In this document: one piece after another, positions 19,022 to 26,794 of the stretch
Position numbering within the stretch: position 1 is the first letter of the stretch
Layout: every line of letters begins with the position of its first letter
Assembly (NCBI RefSeq): GCF_022179465.1
Contig: NZ_BPQV01000006.1
Coordinates: 1 to 64,000, forward strand
DNA from: Methylobacterium organophilum
GTDB lineage: Bacteria > Pseudomonadota > Alphaproteobacteria > Rhizobiales > Beijerinckiaceae
Length of the DNA stretch: 64,000 nucleotides
Reading direction: 5' to 3'
Position numbers and translations under genes: made by a program
The notes under the pieces: generated by a model
Databases searched by the model: none
What the model was told of the DNA's origin: nothing
The model's input: only the letters and a program-made list of their open reading frames with translations

Positions 19022-19039
19022 GCCTGCCTCAAGGCAGGC
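19022..19039 (+). promoter_or_regulatory. Leader hairpin ahead of fae
   Basis: GCCTGCCT-CA-AGGCAGGC is an 8-base perfect inverted repeat ending 33 bases before the fae ATG. It would fold in the fae mRNA leader, between any promoter and the AGGGAGAA ribosome site. A role in mRNA stability or translation control is inference. Confidence 0.4.
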
Positions 19040-19072
19040 CTTCCTTTGAGGAATCCAGGGAGAAACCCCGAC

Positions 19073-19582
19073 ATGGCGAAGATCACCAAGGTTCAGGTCG
19101 GCGAGGCCCTCGTCGGCGACGGCAACGAGGTGGCTCACATCGACCTCATCATCGGACCGCGCGGCTCGCCCGCCGAGACGGCGTTCTGCAACGGCCTGAT
19201 CAACAACAAGCACGGCTTCACCAGCCTGCTCGCGGTCATCGCGCCGAACCTGCCCTGCAAGCCGAACACCCTGATGTTCAACAAGGTCACCATCAACGAC
19301 GCCCGCCAGGCCGTCCAGATGTTCGGCCCGGCCCAGCACGGCGTCGCCAAGGCGGTGCAGGATGCGGTTGCCGAGGGCATCATCCCGGCCGACGAGGCCG
19401 ACGACCTGTACATCCTGGTCGGCGTGTTCATCCACTGGGAAGCGGCCGACGACGCCAAGATCCAGAAGTACAACTACGAGGCCACCAAGCTCTCGATCCA
19501 GCGCGCCGTGAACGGCGAGCCGAAGGCCTCCGTGGTCACCGAGCAGCGCAACTCGGTGCAGCACCCCTTCGCGGCCAATTAG
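19073..19582 (+). CDS. fae: Formaldehyde-activating enzyme
   Basis: Fae condenses formaldehyde with H4MPT to methylene-H4MPT, the entry step of formaldehyde oxidation. The 169-residue protein matches the family throughout ([12 protein letters not shown]). His22 in E-V-A-H-I-D corresponds to the catalytic histidine. The AGGGAGAA ribosome site is strong and a classic terminator follows, as expected for one of the most abundant proteins in methylotrophs. It has its own 241 bp upstream region. Confidence 0.98.
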   Translation: MAKITKVQVGEALVGDGNEVAHIDLIIGPRGSPAETAFCNGLINNKHGFTSLLAVIAPNLPCKPNTLMFNKVTINDARQAVQMFGPAQHGVAKAVQDAVAEGIIPADEADDLYILVGVFIHWEAADDAKIQKYNYEATKLSIQRAVNGEPKASVVTEQRNSVQHPFAAN

Positions 19583-19677
19583 ATCGGGGGCAGTCCTGGG
19601 CAGAGCGAGCCTCCGCCCGCACCGCGGGGCCTGCTCCAGCGACTGGCCTCCATCTTTCTTGGACGCTGACTTCGATC

Positions 19678-19710
19678 GGGACGGTGCGCAAGCGCCGTCC
19701 CTTTCTTTTT
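19678..19710 (+). terminator. Rho-independent terminator of fae
   Basis: GGGACGG (19678-19684) pairs with CCGTCCC (19695-19701) and is followed by TTTCTTTTT. It lies 95 bases past the fae stop. This is the clearest factor-independent terminator in the window. Confidence 0.85.
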
Positions 19711-19896
19711 GAGGCGCCGCGGGCCCCGCGACGGCGCGGCCCAACCCTCCGAGCGGCAACGCGAACATCGCCTTCGACGGGCGCCGCTCCCGCAGGGCTG
19801 CGACACGGCGCCGGAGGGGCGTTGGTACGGTGCCGGGCGCTTGCCCAGCTACACGGTTTCGGCAAAGAACGGAGGCCGATCCGTCGTGGTGCCGCC
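19711..19896. other. Upstream region of the ethylene-receptor-like kinase
   Basis: Part of the 314-base gap after fae. Past the fae terminator (19678-19710) it is GC-rich, with no clear promoter boxes, palindromes or coding pattern. A GGAGG lies about 20 bases before the kinase ATG, further than usual. Confidence 0.4.
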
Positions 19897-21180
19897 ATGT
19901 CCGAATTTTTCAGAAAGTTCTGGGAAGCGGACAGTCTCTCCCCGCACGGTATCTGCCTGCTCTGGCGGCCGGAACTGATCTGGACACATGTGGTCTCCGA
20001 TCTTCTGATCGCCGCCGCCTATTTCTCGATCCCCGGTGCGCTCGCCTGTTTCGTCTTGCGGCGCAGCGATGTCGTCTTCGGCTGGATGTTCTGGAGCTTC
20101 GCGGTCTTCATCACCGCCTGCGGCGCCACGCATCTGATGTCGGTCTGGACCCTGTGGGTGCCGGATTACGGGCTGGAAGCCCTGGTCAAGGCGGTCACGG
20201 CCCTGGCCTCGGTCGCCACCGCCATCGCCCTCTGGACGCTGCTGCCGAAGGCGCTGGCGCTGCCCTCGCCCGGCCAGCTGCGCCAGGCCAACGAGGCCCT
20301 CGAGGCCCGCATCGTCGAGCGCGATGCGGCGCTCGCCGCTCTGGAGCAGGCCACGGCCGAGCGGCTCCAGACCGAGGCGCTGCTGCGGCAATCGCAGAAG
20401 ATGGAGGCGCTCGGGCAGCTCACCGGCGGGGTGGCGCACGACTTCAACAACATGCTCGGGATCATGCTCGCCAATATGGAGCGGGTGGAGTGGCAGCTCC
20501 CCCCGGACAGCCCGCTCCTGCGCCACGTGCGCAACGCCATGACCGGGGCGGAGCGGGCCGCGGCCCTCACGCACAAGCTCCTCGCCTTCGCGCGCAAGCA
20601 GCACCTGTCGCCCGTCGAGAGCGACCTCAACCGTCTCCTCGGCGATCTGGCGGAACTGCTCCAGAGCTCCACGGGACGGGCCGTGCGGGTGGAGACGGCG
20701 CTGGCGCCGGACCTGCCGCCGGTCGCCCTCGATCAGAACCAGTTCGAGAACGCCATCCTCAACTGCACCGTGAATGCGCGGGACGCGATGCCCGAGGGCG
20801 GCGCCCTCACCCTCGCCACCCGGTTCGACCTGCTTCGGGGCGAGGGCGGCAGCGTCGTGGTCGAGATCCGCGACACAGGGGCCGGCATGTCGCCGGAGGT
20901 GGCGGCCAAGGCCTTCGAGCCCTTCTTCACCACGAAGCCCCTGGGGCAGGGCACGGGGCTCGGCCTCAGCCAGGTCTTCGGATTCGTGCAGCAATCCGGT
21001 GGCAGCGTCGAGATCGAGAGCATGCCGGGCCAGGGCACCACGATCCGGATGGCGTTTCCCGCCCTGGGCGCCGCGCCCGCCCCGACTCCAGCCCCCGCGG
21101 CCGGCTCGGTCGCGCCGCCGCAGGAGGAAGGCTGGCCGGCGGCCCTCGGGGTCCTAGGTCAGGGATCGGGACGGGCTTGA
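19897..21180 (+). CDS. Ethylene-receptor-like sensor histidine kinase
   Basis: A 427-residue kinase. The N terminus (about 28-120) has three transmembrane helices with the ETR1-type sequence S-D-L-L-I-A-A-A-Y-F-S-I-P and C-G-A-T-H-L. Asp35, Tyr42, Pro46, Ile72, Cys75 and His79 each sit exactly 10 positions after ETR1 Asp25, Tyr32, Pro36, Ile62, Cys65 and His69, so the Cu(I)-binding Cys/His pair is kept. A coiled coil, HisKA with His181 (V-A-H-D-F-N-N) and an HATPase domain follow. There is no GAF domain. A stand-alone receiver is encoded 113 bp downstream. Confidence 0.88.
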   Translation: MSEFFRKFWEADSLSPHGICLLWRPELIWTHVVSDLLIAAAYFSIPGALACFVLRRSDVVFGWMFWSFAVFITACGATHLMSVWTLWVPDYGLEALVKAVTALASVATAIALWTLLPKALALPSPGQLRQANEALEARIVERDAALAALEQATAERLQTEALLRQSQKMEALGQLTGGVAHDFNNMLGIMLANMERVEWQLPPDSPLLRHVRNAMTGAERAAALTHKLLAFARKQHLSPVESDLNRLLGDLAELLQSSTGRAVRVETALAPDLPPVALDQNQFENAILNCTVNARDAMPEGGALTLATRFDLLRGEGGSVVVEIRDTGAGMSPEVAAKAFEPFFTTKPLGQGTGLGLSQVFGFVQQSGGSVEIESMPGQGTTIRMAFPALGAAPAPTPAPAAGSVAPPQEEGWPAALGVLGQGSGRA

Positions 21181-21293
21181 GGTGCCGAGAGATGACGTTC
21201 TTGCCACCTGAAGTTGCCTTATGCTTTGACCCGGGCGCAGGGCGGAGCGGCGACGGCGCCGCTTCGGGGGGCGGGCCCGGGAGAGAGGGAGCG

Positions 21294-21656
21294 ATGGGCG
21301 GCAAGCCGATCGTCCTCGTCGTGGAGGACGAGGAACTTCTGCTCGACGTGATCGCGTCGGCCTTCGAGGATGCGGGCTTCGGCGTGCTGCAGGCCAAGAC
21401 CGGCGCGGAGGCGATCGCCCATCTCGGGAGCGGCCAGCCCATCCACCTGCTGCTCACCGACATCCGCCTGCCCGGGGCGATCGACGGCTGGACCATCGCC
21501 GAGCAGGCCCGCGACCGCCTGGCGACCCTGCCGGTGATCTACGTGACGGGCTTCAGCCACGTGGCGCCCCGGCAGGTCCAGGGCAGCCTCCTGCTGCGCA
21601 AGCCGTACCGGCCCTCCACGCTGATCCAGGCCGCGCGCCAGCTCGGGGTCGGCTGA
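21294..21656 (+). CDS. Stand-alone receiver domain response regulator
   Basis: A 120-residue single receiver domain with V-V-E-D-E, phosphoacceptor Asp56 (L-L-T-D-I-R-L-P) and the K-P-Y motif near residue 103. It has no output domain. A GAGAGAGGGA ribosome site precedes the ATG. It is probably the partner of the ethylene-receptor-like kinase upstream and would pass phosphate on to another protein or act by protein contact. Confidence 0.85.
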   Translation: MGGKPIVLVVEDEELLLDVIASAFEDAGFGVLQAKTGAEAIAHLGSGQPIHLLLTDIRLPGAIDGWTIAEQARDRLATLPVIYVTGFSHVAPRQVQGSLLLRKPYRPSTLIQAARQLGVG

Positions 21657-21663
21657 GGGGCGG

Positions 21664-22344
21664 TCAGACGCGACGCAGCCGGCCGTCATGGATCGCGGTG
21701 GCGACGAGGGCCCCGGCCACGCCGATCCCGGCGAGCGCCGCGAGATCCTCCGGCCCGCGCACGCCCCCAGCCGCGTGGACGCGGCATCCCGGCGCCAGCG
21801 CCCGGACCGCCGCCAGCGCCCCCAGATCCGGGCCCTGGCCGGCCCCGACCCGGGCGAGGGTCATCACGATCACGTCCCCGGGCCAGAGCGCGGGCTCCGC
21901 GTGCAGGGCGGCGGGGCCGAGGCGCTCGCCGCCGCGGCTGTCGAGGGAGAGCACGGCGGCCGCGCGGAAGCGCTCCAGGAGCGCGGTTCCCGTCTGGCTC
22001 TCGCTGCCGAGCACCGGCCGGCCGAACCCCGCCTCCAGGAAGCGGGCGACGCCCTCTTCTTCCCCGAAGCCGGCATCGACCCAGAGCGCGGTGCCCGGGC
22101 AGGCTTTCGCGATCGCCGCCAGACTCGCCCGATCGGGCGGGCGGCCGCTGACGATGGCGTCGAGATCGGCGACGTAGAGCGTGTCGGACGGACAGGCGGC
22201 CAGAAGCCCGGCGGCGACCTCGGCCGGGCCGGAGCCGCTGGCCAAGGGGGTATGGATCGGGGCATAGGCGTCGCGTTCGCCGGCGCGGGCGCGCACCACC
22301 ACGCCCCCGCGCAGGTCGATCACCGGGATCACCCGGACCGGCAT
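21664..22344 (-). CDS. HisA/HisF-like TIM-barrel protein of the C1 island
   Basis: A 226-residue (beta/alpha)8 protein. The first strand V-I-P-V-I-D-L-R-G-G, the Y-V-A-D-L-D-A-I turn and the C-terminal V-H-A-A-G-G-V-R-G phosphate loop resemble HisA. It is not in a histidine operon. HisA-related proteins recur in H4MPT/methylofuran gene islands without a settled function. It is divergent from the MfnF-like gene, with a 36 bp gap, so the two may share regulation. A role in cofactor ring construction is inference. Confidence 0.78.
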   Translation of the reverse strand: MPVRVIPVIDLRGGVVVRARAGERDAYAPIHTPLASGSGPAEVAAGLLAACPSDTLYVADLDAIVSGRPPDRASLAAIAKACPGTALWVDAGFGEEEGVARFLEAGFGRPVLGSESQTGTALLERFRAAAVLSLDSRGGERLGPAALHAEPALWPGDVIVMTLARVGAGQGPDLGALAAVRALAPGCRVHAAGGVRGPEDLAALAGIGVAGALVATAIHDGRLRRV

Positions 22345-22380
22345 GTGCCTCTCCTCGAAACCGTTTCAGGACCCTCACGC

Positions 22381-23421
22381 GTGAGCCAGCATCAAGTCCG
22401 GACCGTCGGGTGGGATCTCGGCGGGGTCCATGTCAAGGCGGCGCTGATCGAGGACGGCCGGGTGCGGGCGGCGCGGCAGGCGCCCTGCCGCCTCTGGCAC
22501 GGCCTGCCCGCCCTCGACGAGACCTTCGCCGGCCTGCCCGACTGGGCGCGGGGCGAGGCCGACCATGTCGTGACCATGACCGGCGAACTGACCGACTGCT
22601 TCGCCGACCGCGCCGACGGCGTCGCGCAGCTCGCCGGCTGGGCCGCCGCGAACCTGACGGGTCGGGTCCGCCTCTATGCCGGCCGGGCTGGCCTGGTCGG
22701 GCCGGAGGCCGCCGGGCGGCACGCCGCCGACATCGCCTCGGCCAACTGGCACGCCACCGCCGCGTTGATCGGGCGCCACCGGCCGGACGCGCTCCTCGTC
22801 GATATCGGCTCCACCACCGCCGACCTGATCCCGATCGCGGGCGGCCGCCCGGCGGCGACCGGCTACAGCGACGCGGAGCGCCTGGAGACGGGCGAGCTCG
22901 TCTATTCCGGCGTGGTGCGCACGCCGCTCGCCGCCCTCGCGAGCCACGCCCCCTGGAACGGGCGCCGGGTCGCCCTGATGGCGGAGTATTTCGCCACCAC
23001 CGCCGACATCCACCGCCTCACCGGCGACCTGCCGGAGGGGGCCGACCAGCAGCACAGCCCCGACCTCAAGGGCAAGTCGGCGGCCGAGAGCGAGACGCGG
23101 CTCGCCCGGATGATCGGCCGGGACCGGGGGGAGGGGAACGCGGCCCAGTGGGCGGCGCTCGCGGCCTTCTTCGCCGAGGCGCAGCTGCGCCCGCTGCAGG
23201 ATGCGGCGGCCACCCTGCTCTCCCGCGCGGACCTTCCCGAAGGAGCGCCCCTGGTGGTCTGCGGCGCCGGCCGCTTCCTGGCCGAGCGCATCGCCGCCCG
23301 GCTCGGGCGCCGGGCCGAGCCCCTGACCGGGCTGATCGGCGGGGCCCTGGGCGAGGCCGATCCGGCCTGGGTCTCGACCTGCGGCCCGGCCGTCGCGGTC
23401 GGGCTGGTGGCGGCGGCGTGA
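22381..23421 (+). CDS. H4MPT-linked C1 pathway protein, MfnF-like
   Basis: A 346-residue actin/hydantoinase-like ATPase-fold protein starting V-G-W-D-L-G-G-V-H-V-K, with D-I-G-S-T-T-A-D near 140 and G-A-G-R-F-L near 298. It belongs to the family long annotated as a probable H4MPT-linked C1 transfer protein. The archaeal member MfnF joins the aminomethylfuran unit to glutamyl-tyramine in methanofuran synthesis. Its GTG start (22381) follows CAGGA. It is 26 bp ahead of the next small gene. Confidence 0.85.
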   Translation: MSQHQVRTVGWDLGGVHVKAALIEDGRVRAARQAPCRLWHGLPALDETFAGLPDWARGEADHVVTMTGELTDCFADRADGVAQLAGWAAANLTGRVRLYAGRAGLVGPEAAGRHAADIASANWHATAALIGRHRPDALLVDIGSTTADLIPIAGGRPAATGYSDAERLETGELVYSGVVRTPLAALASHAPWNGRRVALMAEYFATTADIHRLTGDLPEGADQQHSPDLKGKSAAESETRLARMIGRDRGEGNAAQWAALAAFFAEAQLRPLQDAAATLLSRADLPEGAPLVVCGAGRFLAERIAARLGRRAEPLTGLIGGALGEADPAWVSTCGPAVAVGLVAAA

Positions 23422-23447
23422 GAATCGACGAAGCGACGAGGAGACCC

Positions 23448-23633
23448 ATGAGCGACGCGAAGAGACTGGTCCGCATCCTGGCCACCCGCTCCGGAGAGGA
23501 GGTAGAGCTCGCCTTCGCCCTGGCCGGCGGCGAGACCGTGCGGGTGCTGGCGAGCGAGGACCAGATCGACCGGCTCATCGACGAGCTGGAGGACATCCTC
23601 AACAGCCCCGGGGACGAGCCCTCCGAGACCTGA
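23448..23633 (+). CDS. Conserved-looking small acidic protein (61 aa)
   Basis: Unrecognised. It has a strong GAGGAG ribosome site seven bases before the ATG, and lies 26 bp after the MfnF-like gene, so it is very likely its operon partner. Lys/Arg are concentrated at the N terminus and Glu/Asp at the C terminus (S-E-D-Q-I-D-R-L-I-D-E-L-E-D), with a predicted beta-beta-alpha pattern. It has no membrane segment or cysteine. Confidence 0.7.
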   Translation: MSDAKRLVRILATRSGEEVELAFALAGGETVRVLASEDQIDRLIDELEDILNSPGDEPSET

Positions 23634-23650
23634 GCGGGCCGGAGCGTTTC

Positions 23651-23845
23651 CTGCTGATCGCGGCCCTCTCAGGGGGCTCCTATCTGCGGGCGCGCTCCGT
23701 CTGCCAGGCGTTGCAGGCCCGCGGGCCGCTCTTCGACGGCATGCCGATGGAGCGCTGCATCGGGATCGCGATCAAGGCGCCGCAGCTCTCGCTCCCGCGG
23801 CATCTCGCGATCATCAACGACAGCGATCCGAGCGTCGCCCGCTGA
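23651..23845 (+). CDS. Possible small gene lacking a standard start (about 64 aa)
   Basis: This frame shows a coding-like base pattern: nearly every third position is G or C and the second position is mixed. It would encode L-L-I-A-A-L-S-G-G-S-Y followed by a sensible sequence ending P-S-V-A-R. No ATG or GTG opens it. A GGAG lies six bases before a CTG at 23651, and the first ATG (23741) would leave only 34 residues. The antisense frame shares the same third positions, so the strand is not settled. It could be a CTG-start gene or a decayed fragment. Confidence 0.3.
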   Translation: MLIAALSGGSYLRARSVCQALQARGPLFDGMPMERCIGIAIKAPQLSLPRHLAIINDSDPSVAR

Positions 23846-23861
23846 GCCGGCGGCCCGGCGC

Positions 23862-24041
23862 CTAGCGCCGCTGCATCTGCTGGCAGGCCTTCGTCACCAT
23901 CTGGGCGAAGGCGGTGGCGGCCGCGGAGGCCTGGATCCGGGAGGGGTAATCGGCATGGGAGCGGGCGATCAGCTCGCCGAAGGAGCCGCGCAGGATCCAG
24001 GACCAATGGCCCGGCCGATCCTCGCTCACTTCGAAACGCAT
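23862..24041 (-). CDS. Small protein resembling the DUF1508/YegP fold (59 aa)
   Basis: Starts M-R-F-E-V-S-E-D and continues H-W-S-W-I-L-R-G-S-F-G-E-L-I-A-R-S, which resembles the YegP-type repeat unit (F-x-I...W-R-L...G-x-I-I-A-x-S). The C terminus is an Ala/Gln-rich helix ending Q-Q-M-Q-R-R. Family assignment is tentative, and the role of such proteins is unknown. It stands alone on the minus strand. Confidence 0.6.
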   Translation of the reverse strand: MRFEVSEDRPGHWSWILRGSFGELIARSHADYPSRIQASAAATAFAQMVTKACQQMQRR

Positions 24042-24241
24042 GGCCCGCTCGCATCACGTTACCGCATGCGTATGAGACTAGACACGGAAAAGCGATGCGG
24101 CGTTAACGGCTTAGCCTGCAGCAAGTTTGAGCCGGCTATCCGGCCCTCCTCTCCCCGGAATCCCCGCTTTGCACATCGTGCGACATCGGGATGCGCAGGG
24201 CGGCAGCACCCCCGCTGCCGCCCGGGCAGCGGATTCGCGTC

Positions 24242-24550
24242 TTAGGAATCCGCGTCGGTCTCTGCCGGGCGCAGGCTCCGCTCCACCGTGTCGAGCACGG
24301 TGGCGGCCAAAGCCGCGTCCGGGTCGTCCCGGGTCAGGGCGTCGCGCAGCATGGCGAGATAGCCGCCGAGCCGCTCGTCGTAATGGTCGGAATCGATCGA
24401 GCGCAGCACGCTCGCCAGGAAGCCGATCGCCATCTGGTGGGCGACCTGCTTGGCGCTGGTCTCGGCCAGCGCCTCCGACAGGCTCTTGATCGCCGCGTCG
24501 TGCCCCGTCGTGACCGCGGCCAGGGCCGCCACCTGCCTCTCCAGATCCAT
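24242..24550 (-). CDS. Hypothetical helical protein (102 aa)
   Basis: Unrecognised, soluble and strongly helical, beginning M-D-L-E-R-Q-V-A-A-L. I chose the ATG at 24550 because GAAGGG and GAGG lie 9 and 3 bases upstream of it. The in-frame ATG at 24559 sits directly against the GAAGGG with no spacing. It is 62 bp downstream of mntR on the same strand and may be co-transcribed. No cysteine or membrane segment is present. Confidence 0.6.
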   Translation of the reverse strand: MDLERQVAALAAVTTGHDAAIKSLSEALAETSAKQVAHQMAIGFLASVLRSIDSDHYDERLGGYLAMLRDALTRDDPDAALAATVLDTVERSLRPAETDADS

Positions 24551-24612
24551 CGTCCTCATCCCTTCTCACGAAATCCGTTCGGCCCCAGGCGGATTCCGGC
24601 CGCGCTCCGGCG

Positions 24613-25098
24613 TCACGCGTCCCGGGCGCGTTCGTCGGCGAAGCGGCGGAAGGCCTCCAGCGTCTCGCCGCTGACATGGTGCTCGATGCCCTCCGCGTCC
24701 CGGCGGGCCGTCTCCGGGCTCACGCCCAGGGCGCAGAGGAAGCGCTCGACGATGCGGTGGCGCTCCCGCGACTGCGCGGCGAGCGCCTGCCCGGCTTCCG
24801 TGAGGAAGACGCCGCGATAGGGCCGCTGCTGCACCAGCCCGTCCTCGGCGAGCCGCTTCAGCATCTTGGCCACCGTCGGCTGGGCGACGCCGAGGCGGGC
24901 GGCGATGTCGACCTGCCGGGCCTCGCCCCCGTCGCCGATCAGGTCCGCGATCAGCTCGACATAATCCTCGACGAGCTCGAGCCGGCGCGCCTCGCGCGCC
25001 TGCCGGAAGCTCTCGACATGCAACTCGGCATCGACGAGGGGCGCCTCGGCCGAGGCGCGTCCCGGACGCGGCTCCCGATCCTGCGACGTGTCCTGCAT
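24613..25098 (-). CDS. mntR: Manganese-responsive DtxR-family regulator MntR
   Basis: A 161-residue DtxR/MntR-type repressor. A winged helix-turn-helix covers about 42-100 ([22 protein letters not shown]) and a short dimerisation domain covers about 101-150, with I-E-H-H-V carrying metal ligands. It has no SH3-like third domain, which fits MntR rather than IdeR. It is divergent from mntH, and the shared 320 bp region holds a perfect palindrome suited to MntR binding. Confidence 0.88.
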   Translation of the reverse strand: MQDTSQDREPRPGRASAEAPLVDAELHVESFRQAREARRLELVEDYVELIADLIGDGGEARQVDIAARLGVAQPTVAKMLKRLAEDGLVQQRPYRGVFLTEAGQALAAQSRERHRIVERFLCALGVSPETARRDAEGIEHHVSGETLEAFRRFADERARDA

Positions 25099-25291
25099 GG
25101 GGGTGGCCGGCTCCTCCGATCCGCGCGCCGATGCGGGGCCGCGCCTTGCGGCTGTCTAACCCATGCGGCGCGAAAGCGGGACCCCGGATGTCGCGCGAGA
25201 GCCCGCGCTCCGGGCGGCGGCGTCCATGCCCTCCCGGCGCGCGGCGTCGCAACGCTGTCGCGTCCGCTTGATATCAGCCTCGGCACAGCTT

Positions 25292-25307
25292 TATAGCTTA
25301 TGCTATA
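25292..25307. promoter_or_regulatory. Palindrome TATAGC-TTAT-GCTATA, likely MntR operator
   Basis: A perfect dyad with 6-base arms and a 4-base centre, 112 bases before the mntH ATG in an AT-rich island. It is the only such site in the mntR-mntH gap (25099-25418), which otherwise shows nothing coding. Manganese-dependent repression of mntH is the expected use. Binding is inference. Confidence 0.6.
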
Positions 25308-25418
25308 TCGCCCTGGGCCGATCGGCCCGGATCCTGCTCTCCCATCCTCCCCGGTGCCGAGGCCGCCCCGCCCGGCGGGGCCGGCCTCCGGCGGCCGGGG
25401 CGAACCGGAACGACGCGC

Positions 25419-26771
25419 ATGCGGATGGACGCGGCCATGGATCAGCTCACCCCCCCGCGCCCGGTGGAGCGGCCGGAGGAACGCAGCCTCGGCGCGCTCA
25501 ATGCCAGCGTGCCGGTGCGCCTGGGCGGCTCCTGGCTGCGGCGGCTCTTCGGCTTCCTCGGGCCGGGCTACATGATCTCGGTCGGCTACATGGACCCGGG
25601 CAACTGGGCGACCGACATCGCCGGCGGCGCCCGGTTCGGCTACACCCTGCTCAGCGTCATCCTGCTCTCGAACCTGATGGCGATCGTGCTGCAGGCGCTC
25701 GCCGCCCGGCTCGGCATCGCCACCGGCCTCGACCTCGCCCAGGCCTGCCGGGCGCGCTATTCCCGCGGCACCGGCATCGCCCTCTGGCTGATCTGCGAGG
25801 CGGCGATCATCGCCTGCGACCTCGCCGAGGTGATCGGCACGGCGATCGCGCTCAAGCTGCTGTTCGGCATCCCCCTCGCCCTCGGCGCGGTCCTCACGGC
25901 GCTCGACGTGCTCGTGGTGCTGCTGCTGCTGCGGCGCGGCTTCCGGGCGCTGGAGGCCTTCGTGATCGGGCTGCTCAGCGTGATCTTCGTCTGCTTCGGC
26001 GTGCAGATCGCGATGGCCGCCCCGCCGATCCAGGCGGTGCTCGGCGGCTTCCTGCCCGCGCGCGAGATCGTGACGAACCCGGCCGCGCTCTACATCGCCA
26101 TCGGCATCATCGGCGCCACCGTGATGCCCCACAATCTCTACCTGCACTCGTCCATCGTGCAGACCCGCGCCTATCCGCGCACGGAACGCGGCCGGCGCGA
26201 GGCCCTGCGCTTCGCGGTGACCGATTCCACCCTCGCGCTGATGCTGGCCCTGTTCGTCAACGCCGCGATCCTGATCATGGCGGCGGCGGTGTTCCATGCG
26301 GGCGGGCGCACGGAGGTGGAGGAGATCGAGGAGGCCTACGCGCTGCTCTCGCCGCTGCTCGGCATCGGCCTCGCCTCGACGCTCTTCGCCGTAGCCCTGC
26401 TCGCCTCCGGCCTCAACTCGACGGTGACCGCGACGCTCGCCGGCCAGATCGTGATGGAGGGCTTCCTAAGGCTGCGCCTGCCCGACTGGGCGCGCCGCCT
26501 GGTGACGCGGGGCATCGCCATCGTGCCCGTGGTGGCCGTCACCGCCCTCTACAGCGACCAGGGCACGGCCAGGCTCCTGGTGCTGAGCCAGGTCGTGCTC
26601 TCGATGCAATTGCCCTTCGCGGTGATCCCCCTGGTGCGCTTCGTCTCCGACCGGGGGCTGATGGGCAGCTTCGTGATCCCCGGCTGGCTGAAGGGCCTGT
26701 CCTGGGCGATCGCCGGGGTGATCGTGGTGCTGAACCTGAAGCTGCTGGTCGATACGATCATGGGGCTCTGA
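25419..26771 (+). CDS. mntH: NRAMP-type divalent metal (Mn2+) transporter MntH
   Basis: A 450-residue inner-membrane proton-coupled manganese importer with about eleven helices. The first helix carries the metal-binding D-P-G-N motif (Asp59-Asn62) and helix 6 carries M-P-H-N (Met236-Asn239), both hallmarks of NRAMP proteins. The start could also be ATG 25425 or 25437; the N terminus is cytoplasmic and variable. It is divergent from mntR, and its end meets the LysR gene end in a shared palindrome. Confidence 0.95.
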   Translation: MRMDAAMDQLTPPRPVERPEERSLGALNASVPVRLGGSWLRRLFGFLGPGYMISVGYMDPGNWATDIAGGARFGYTLLSVILLSNLMAIVLQALAARLGIATGLDLAQACRARYSRGTGIALWLICEAAIIACDLAEVIGTAIALKLLFGIPLALGAVLTALDVLVVLLLLRRGFRALEAFVIGLLSVIFVCFGVQIAMAAPPIQAVLGGFLPAREIVTNPAALYIAIGIIGATVMPHNLYLHSSIVQTRAYPRTERGRREALRFAVTDSTLALMLALFVNAAILIMAAAVFHAGGRTEVEEIEEAYALLSPLLGIGLASTLFAVALLASGLNSTVTATLAGQIVMEGFLRLRLPDWARRLVTRGIAIVPVVAVTALYSDQGTARLLVLSQVVLSMQLPFAVIPLVRFVSDRGLMGSFVIPGWLKGLSWAIAGVIVVLNLKLLVDTIMGL

Positions 26772-26794
26772 CGGTCGCGCAGGCGGCGCGTCAG
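26768..26794. terminator. Convergent terminator between mntH and the LysR gene
   Basis: CTGACG (26768-26773) and CGTCAG (26789-26794) form an inverted repeat that contains the stop codons of both converging genes. The interior is GC-rich. It probably serves both directions. Confidence 0.45.

Noticed and set aside
24613-25098. Iron-dependent IdeR/DtxR regulator
   Set aside because: It has only the two MntR domains, lacks the SH3-like third domain, and is divergent from the manganese transporter mntH.
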